Origin: Lentisphaerota bacterium
GTDB lineage: Bacteria; Verrucomicrobiota; Lentisphaeria; Victivallales; GWF2-50-93
Direction of reading: 5' to 3'
DNA length: 9,279 nt
Assembly (NCBI GenBank): GCA_025360875.1
Contig: JANYBI010000427.1
Coordinates: 1-9,279 of the forward strand
Below the pieces are notes generated by a model. It saw only the letters and a program-made list of their open reading frames with translations, searched no databases and was not told the DNA's origin. Shown piece by piece: positions 5,333 through 9,279 of this stretch (position 1 is its first letter; each line of letters opens with the position of its first letter). A program made the position numbers and the translations under genes.

Positions 5333-6607
5333 ATGAACACACTCATTAGAACTGCATGTTTTCTTCTGTCAGCGCTCCTAGCCCTACACCTTTACTCACA
5401 GGAAACCGTGCCGGAAAAATCCCAGAATATCGCCGATATACAGGAAAAGGCGAAAAATGGAGACGCAGACGCGCTTCTCCAGCTCGGAAATGCGTACTTC
5501 TTCGGCAGATCCGGGGTCGAAAGGGATTATACGCTGGCATGCAGCTACTATAGGAAATCTTCAAAAGCCGGCAATAAGACGGCCACCTTCAACCTTGGGC
5601 TATGCTACGATCAGGGACTTGGAATCGGAAGAGATCCTTTTGAGGCGTTCAAATGCTATAAGGAAGCCGCCGCGGCGGGACTTGCCCAGGCCCGATATAA
5701 TCTGGCGGTCTGCCTCATGACCGGATATTCCTCCCAGGAAGATACGAACAGGAAATATGCAAGGGATACTGGCACCGCCAAGGAGCTGCTGGAAAAGCTC
5801 TGCCAGGAGAATTTCCCTCCTGCATTTGCGAAACTCGCAGAGCTCTACATCGAGGGCACCGGTTTCGGAAAGAATGAACAGCAGGCGTTCACCCTGCTGG
5901 AAGAAGGGGTGTCCCTCGGGAATTCCGAGTCCATGAGGATGCTCGCCGACTGCTACTATGGAGGCGTCGGCTGCAAGAAGAATGATGAGAAGATGATCTA
6001 CTGGCTCGGAAAGGCCGTTGACAATGGCAATCCAGAGGCAAGCGCAAAGATGGCTCATTTCCATGAGACAGGCCTCTATGTCGAGAAGAACATCGCCAAG
6101 GCGCTGGGACTTTATGAGAAGGCTGCACTCGCCGGAATGGAGATGGCCCAGGTGAAGATGGGTGATTTCCATATGAAAGGCGAGATTGTCAAGCATGATT
6201 TTGCAGAAGCGCGGAAATGGTATGAGAAAGCCGCGGCAAAAGGGAATGCGCTTGCGATATTCAACCTTGCGATATTCGCAATGGAGGGTTTTGGCGAGGA
6301 GAAGAATGATCTCAAGGCCGCCAAATATTTCCTGGAGGCCGCAAAGAAGGACGATCCTCACGCCCAGTTCAACCTTGCATGCTTCTATTACGAAGGCCGG
6401 GGATTCGGAGCCGACAAGTCGGCTGCATTCTACTGGTTCAAGAAAGCCGCTGAACAGGGGGATGCAAAGGCCCAGAGACGGCTCGCAGAATGCTATATCG
6501 CCGGTGAAGGCACCCCGGAAAACATGAAACTGGGAGTGGAATGGCTTACGAATGCGGCGTTAAATGGTGACAGGGAATCTGCCGACATCCTCAAAAGTCT
6601 GAAATGA
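5333..6607 (+). CDS. Secreted Sel1-repeat protein with ten repeats
   Basis: The 424-aa product starts with a signal peptide (about 1-22, hydrophobic core FLLSALLALHL, no lipobox Cys), so it should be periplasmic. The rest is a solenoid of Sel1-like repeats (paired helices of the TPR superfamily), with the pattern A-x-x-x-L-A/G-x-x-Y-x-x-G...A-x-x-W/Y-x-x-K-A-A-x-x-G. Repeats begin near residues 45, 82, 118, 162, 198, 234, 270, 306, 342 and 378, with a half-repeat cap from 414. Those from 162 on are spaced exactly 36 aa apart; the third is 44 aa long through an insert near 132-148. Such proteins usually act as adaptors for protein partners, for example in envelope stress or signalling; no substrate is shown. 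The ATG at 5333 was chosen because TGGAA lies at 5322-5326 and the signal peptide starts there. The frame stays open upstream to 5171 within the preceding gene, but that extension would hide the signal peptide. Confidence 0.9.
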   Translation: MNTLIRTACFLLSALLALHLYSQETVPEKSQNIADIQEKAKNGDADALLQLGNAYFFGRSGVERDYTLACSYYRKSSKAGNKTATFNLGLCYDQGLGIGRDPFEAFKCYKEAAAAGLAQARYNLAVCLMTGYSSQEDTNRKYARDTGTAKELLEKLCQENFPPAFAKLAELYIEGTGFGKNEQQAFTLLEEGVSLGNSESMRMLADCYYGGVGCKKNDEKMIYWLGKAVDNGNPEASAKMAHFHETGLYVEKNIAKALGLYEKAALAGMEMAQVKMGDFHMKGEIVKHDFAEARKWYEKAAAKGNALAIFNLAIFAMEGFGEEKNDLKAAKYFLEAAKKDDPHAQFNLACFYYEGRGFGADKSAAFYWFKKAAEQGDAKAQRRLAECYIAGEGTPENMKLGVEWLTNAALNGDRESADILKSLK

Positions 6608-6664
6608 TTCAAGGAAACCTTAAATCTTCCGCCCTGTAATTTTTTATACGCGCCCCGCCTTTTC

Positions 6665-6679
6665 CGTATTTGAAATACG
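6665..6679. promoter_or_regulatory. Perfect 15-bp palindrome upstream of the kinase gene
   Basis: CGTATTT (6665-6671) and AAATACG (6673-6679) are perfect inverted arms around a single G. The element lies about 100 nt before the favoured kinase start, in the 174-nt gap after the Sel1 gene. No T-run follows, so it is not a typical terminator. It overlaps TTGAAA (6670-6675), a near-match to a -35 box, but the -10 position downstream is weak (TAATTT at 6692-6697). An operator for a dimeric regulator is possible; this is inference. No clear terminator for the Sel1 gene was found between 6608 and 6664. Confidence 0.4.
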
Positions 6680-6781
6680 TCCGGAACAGGTTAATTTACG
6701 TAGTTGAATTGTTATTGGTGGATCCGGGGTGTTTTATCGCCAATGGCAATCTATTTCAAACGTAACAGGCTAAATATTCCT

Positions 6782-8266
6782 ATGGAACAGTTTCTCTGTC
6801 CACATTGCAATAAAGTTTTCAGCGTGCAGCAGAAGCCCGACAACTCCCTCCTGTACTGCCCGCATTGCAACGGAACTGTATTCCTGCAGAGCGAAGAAAT
6901 GCATCCCGGCGACAATATCGGGGGATTTGAAATCATAAAGATCCTCGGCAAGGGCGGCATGGGCAACGTATATCTCGCCAAGCAGTCGTCCATGCAGCGT
7001 CTGGTAGCCTTAAAGGTGCTTGCCAAGTCAACTGTCGGGGAGAGCGACAAGAACATCATTGAAATGTTCAACAAGGAGATACAGCTGTCCGGCACCCTCA
7101 ATCATCCCAACATCATCAAGGCTATAAATGCCGGCGAGACCGAGACCTGCTACTTCATGGCCATCACCTATGTCGACGGAGAGGATTTCGAGAAGGTCCT
7201 TGACAGGGGCAATGTGATTCCCGAGAAAGAGGCATTTGCCGTGGCGCTGAAAATCTCAGACGCCCTCAATTATGCCTGGGAAAAGCATGGGCTCATGCAC
7301 AAGGACATCAAGCCCGGCAACATCATGGAGGACAAAAAGGGAGATGTCTTCCTGATGGACATGGGGATCGCGCAGCACATGGTGTTCGGCAGCACACAGC
7401 GTTCAAAGGAAGTTCTAGGCTCCCCGTTCTATATGAGTCCTGAACAGGGGCAGGGATTGCCGCTTGACTGGCGGACCGACATGTATTCGCTGGGTTCAAC
7501 GCTTTACCATATGGTCGTCGGAGTCCCCCCCTACGACTCCAAGGATGTCACAAGGATCATTGAAAAACACATTCTCGATCCGTTTCCTGAGCCTTCGGAA
7601 AGGAACCCCAACATCAGGCTGAACAAGAATACCGTCAACATAATCAGGAAAATGATGGCGAAGAAAGTCGGGGACAGGTTCGCCTCATGGCAGGACTTCA
7701 ATTCCGCGGTCAATAAGGCTTTTTTCCAGACGCCCTCACAGCAAAAAAGATTTGTTCCGGCAAAAACCGTAGTGCTTCCGGGGGACAGGGTCGCGGCATC
7801 GTCATCAAGTTCGGGAAGCCGGGCGATGATAATGGTCATCCTGGTCATCGTAGCAATCATTGCAGCATATCTCATAAACGACTACAGGAAAAATTCCGCC
7901 GCAGAACTCAATCTCCGCATAGCGGAAACGCACTATTACCAGAATCCATTCAAATTTGAGGAAACCATCAAGCTCTTCGAGATTGCCAGGGATACTGCTG
8001 TAGACACCAGGATTTACCCTCAGGCGTCAAGGAGATATGAGGAAATATATGCCAAAGGAACGGCTTTCATCGCCAAGGCGAAGAATTTTGATGAGACATG
8101 GACCAGGGCCTATGGGCTTTCCATCAGCAGGAAATTCAAGGACGCCATAGAGCTGATGGAATCCGTAAAGGATATAGAAGATCCGGCCAGGAAGAATGAT
8201 GCCCTGAAATTCATAAGCCAGCTCAAGGAGGATATGAACAACTTGAAATCAGGTAAAGGGAAATAA
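6782..8266 (+). CDS. Zinc-ribbon Hanks-type Ser/Thr protein kinase, membrane anchored
   Basis: This 494-aa protein should phosphorylate Ser/Thr residues in the cytosol while anchored to the inner membrane. Order: zinc ribbon with CPHC at 6-9 and CPHC at 26-29; kinase domain about 48-315; one membrane helix about 347-365; extracytoplasmic helical domain 366-494. Kinase landmarks are the Gly loop GKGGMGNVY (56-64), Lys78 in VALKV, Glu99 in the C-helix, HKDIKPGN (173-180) as catalytic loop, DMG (193-195) as metal-binding motif, and SPE (219-221) ending the activation segment. HKD and DMG replace the usual HRD and DFG, but all catalytic residues (Lys, Glu, Asp, Asn, Asp) remain, so activity is expected. 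The start is uncertain. The ATG at 6782 begins right before the zinc ribbon, as is usual, but has only a weak AGG upstream; an ATG at 6743 and a TTG at 6704 would add 13 or 26 unremarkable residues. Threonine synthase starts 1 nt after the stop, suggesting co-transcription. The sensed signal is unknown. Confidence 0.9.
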   Translation: MEQFLCPHCNKVFSVQQKPDNSLLYCPHCNGTVFLQSEEMHPGDNIGGFEIIKILGKGGMGNVYLAKQSSMQRLVALKVLAKSTVGESDKNIIEMFNKEIQLSGTLNHPNIIKAINAGETETCYFMAITYVDGEDFEKVLDRGNVIPEKEAFAVALKISDALNYAWEKHGLMHKDIKPGNIMEDKKGDVFLMDMGIAQHMVFGSTQRSKEVLGSPFYMSPEQGQGLPLDWRTDMYSLGSTLYHMVVGVPPYDSKDVTRIIEKHILDPFPEPSERNPNIRLNKNTVNIIRKMMAKKVGDRFASWQDFNSAVNKAFFQTPSQQKRFVPAKTVVLPGDRVAASSSSSGSRAMIMVILVIVAIIAAYLINDYRKNSAAELNLRIAETHYYQNPFKFEETIKLFEIARDTAVDTRIYPQASRRYEEIYAKGTAFIAKAKNFDETWTRAYGLSISRKFKDAIELMESVKDIEDPARKNDALKFISQLKEDMNNLKSGKGK

Positions 8267-8267
8267 A

Positions 8268-9279
8268 ATGCCTTCGATCTCTTTCCCCTGCTGGCTGGAA
8301 TGCCTCAGCTGCAAAAAGAAATATGACCTTGGAGAAGTGCGCTACACCTGTGACTGCGGAGGGCTCCTTGATCTGATGCGCGATCTCAGCGCTGTCGACG
8401 GGAAAAAGCTTCTCTCCCTCTGGGAGAAACGCTGGGGCATGAAGTCCGGAATCGAATCTTCAGGCGTATGGAGATACAGGGAACTTATTCTTGACGTCCC
8501 CGACGACAAGATCATCACCCGGCAGGAGGGGAATACCAGGATCTATCCGGCTGGAAAAGCAGGCAAATACGCGGGAATCAGGAATTTCCTCCTTAAACAT
8601 GAAGGCGAGAATCCCACTGGAAGTTTCAAGGATCGCGGCATGACATGCGGTATCACCGCCGCAAACATCTACGGCGCGAAAAGTGTCGCATGCGCAAGCA
8701 CCGGCAACACAAGCGCAAGCATGGCCTCGTATGCGGCTGTAGCAGGATTCAAATCTGTAATCTTCATACCTGCAGGCAAGATCGCATATGGCAAACTCGC
8801 CCAGGCGCTGGCATATGGCGGCCTCACTCTCCAGATCGACGGCAACTTCGACGACGCAATGACACTGGTACAGGAAATCTGCGCCAAGCTCAACATATAT
8901 CTCCTGAACTCGATAAATCCGTTCAGAATCGAGGGTCAGAAGGCCATCTGCATTGAGACGCTCCAGCAGCTCGACTGGAAAGTGCCGGACTGGTTCGTCG
9001 TACCCGGCGGAAACCTGGGCAACAACAGCGCGCTCAGCAAGGCCCTCATGGAACTGCACCAGCTTGGCATCATAAAGAAAATTCCCAGGATCGCCGTGAT
9101 ACAGGCGGCAGGCGCAAACCCGCTCTACACAATGTGGAAACACAATACGCCCTTCAAACCTGTAAAGGATCCTGAAACCATAGCTACTGCGATAAAGATC
9201 GGAAATCCTGTCTCATGGGAGAAATCCCTGCGGGGCATCAGGTGGAGCAACGGCGTAGTCGAGGAAGTCACCGAGCAGG
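8268..9279 (+). CDS. thrC: Threonine synthase, 3' end cut by the window
   Basis: This PLP enzyme converts O-phospho-L-homoserine and water to L-threonine and phosphate, the last step of threonine synthesis in the cytosol. The visible 337 residues stay open to the window edge; perhaps 100 or more C-terminal residues are missing. An N-terminal zinc-ribbon-like segment has Cys at 12, 15, 28 and 30, with GGLLDL after the last pair, as in many bacterial, archaeal and plant-type threonine synthases. The PLP lysine is K121 in NPTGSFKDRGM (115-125). STGNTSAS (144-151) fits the conserved Asn-containing loop near the cofactor, and PGGNLGN (246-252) is the phosphate-binding loop, closer to the plant/archaeal type than to E. 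coli ThrC. The ATG at 8268 has AAAGGG at 8255-8260 with 7-nt spacing. It is 1 nt from the kinase stop, so translation is probably coupled. No thrA or thrB is visible in the window. Confidence 0.94.
   Translation, partial: MPSISFPCWLECLSCKKKYDLGEVRYTCDCGGLLDLMRDLSAVDGKKLLSLWEKRWGMKSGIESSGVWRYRELILDVPDDKIITRQEGNTRIYPAGKAGKYAGIRNFLLKHEGENPTGSFKDRGMTCGITAANIYGAKSVACASTGNTSASMASYAAVAGFKSVIFIPAGKIAYGKLAQALAYGGLTLQIDGNFDDAMTLVQEICAKLNIYLLNSINPFRIEGQKAICIETLQQLDWKVPDWFVVPGGNLGNNSALSKALMELHQLGIIKKIPRIAVIQAAGANPLYTMWKHNTPFKPVKDPETIATAIKIGNPVSWEKSLRGIRWSNGVVEEVTEQ

Noticed and set aside
5600..6361. 253-aa minus-strand open frame opposite the Sel1-repeat gene
   Set aside because: It is a by-product of the repetitive codon pattern of the Sel1 repeats; no start signal or domain is visible.
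6611..6650. Terminator for the Sel1 gene
   Set aside because: AAGG/CCTT gives only a 4-bp stem and the T-run at about 6640-6645 is 18 nt away, too far for an intrinsic terminator.
8460..9143. 227-aa minus-strand open frame at the window end
   Set aside because: It is antisense to threonine synthase, whose PLP-lysine motif and cofactor loops are intact on the plus strand.

Overview
The window looks like chromosomal DNA from a Gram-negative bacterium. It has moderate GC (about 50-55% in most genes by eye), envelope proteins with Sec signal peptides, a MscS channel, a Sel1-repeat protein, and a membrane-anchored Hanks-type kinase that begins with a zinc ribbon. Mosaic intergenic repeats of the 'AACCAC...CACAGAGGCACAAAG' type and a pseudopilin-like protein point to the PVC group, perhaps Lentisphaerae or Kiritimatiellae. 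This placement is inference from style and remembered repeats, not proof.

Layout. Positions 1-99 hold no assignable gene. Next come a SHOCT plus PH-like protein (100-576) and protein-L-isoaspartate O-methyltransferase (630-1325), both on the plus strand with a 53-nt gap. A 194-nt intergenic stretch (1326-1519) is nearly filled with low-complexity dispersed repeat modules. It runs straight into the start of an AT-richer pseudopilin-like gene (1520-2059). That gene ends at an inverted repeat and a likely rho-independent terminator (about 2105-2177), facing a convergent MscS-family channel on the minus strand (2202-3515). An AT-rich divergent region with a short inverted repeat separates mscS from a family-4 uracil-DNA glycosylase (start best placed at 3656). 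An unrecognised helical cytosolic protein (4660-5313) follows, then a secreted protein with ten Sel1 repeats (5333-6607). After a 174-nt gap carrying a perfect 15-bp palindrome comes a zinc-ribbon Ser/Thr kinase (about 6782-8266). One nucleotide later starts threonine synthase (8268 to the window edge, C-terminus cut off).

How the genes relate. Most units look like ordinary housekeeping or envelope genes side by side: protein repair, DNA base-excision repair, osmotic protection, threonine synthesis. Two tight pairings deserve weight: the unknown protein with the Sel1 protein (19 nt apart), and the kinase with threonine synthase (1 nt apart). I see no CRISPR array, tRNA, rRNA, transposase, phage gene or recognisable defence system. 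The more unusual material is the repeat-filled intergenic DNA, the pseudopilin without a prepilin cleavage motif, the kinase with HKD and DMG in place of HRD and DFG, and the unknown gene at 4660.
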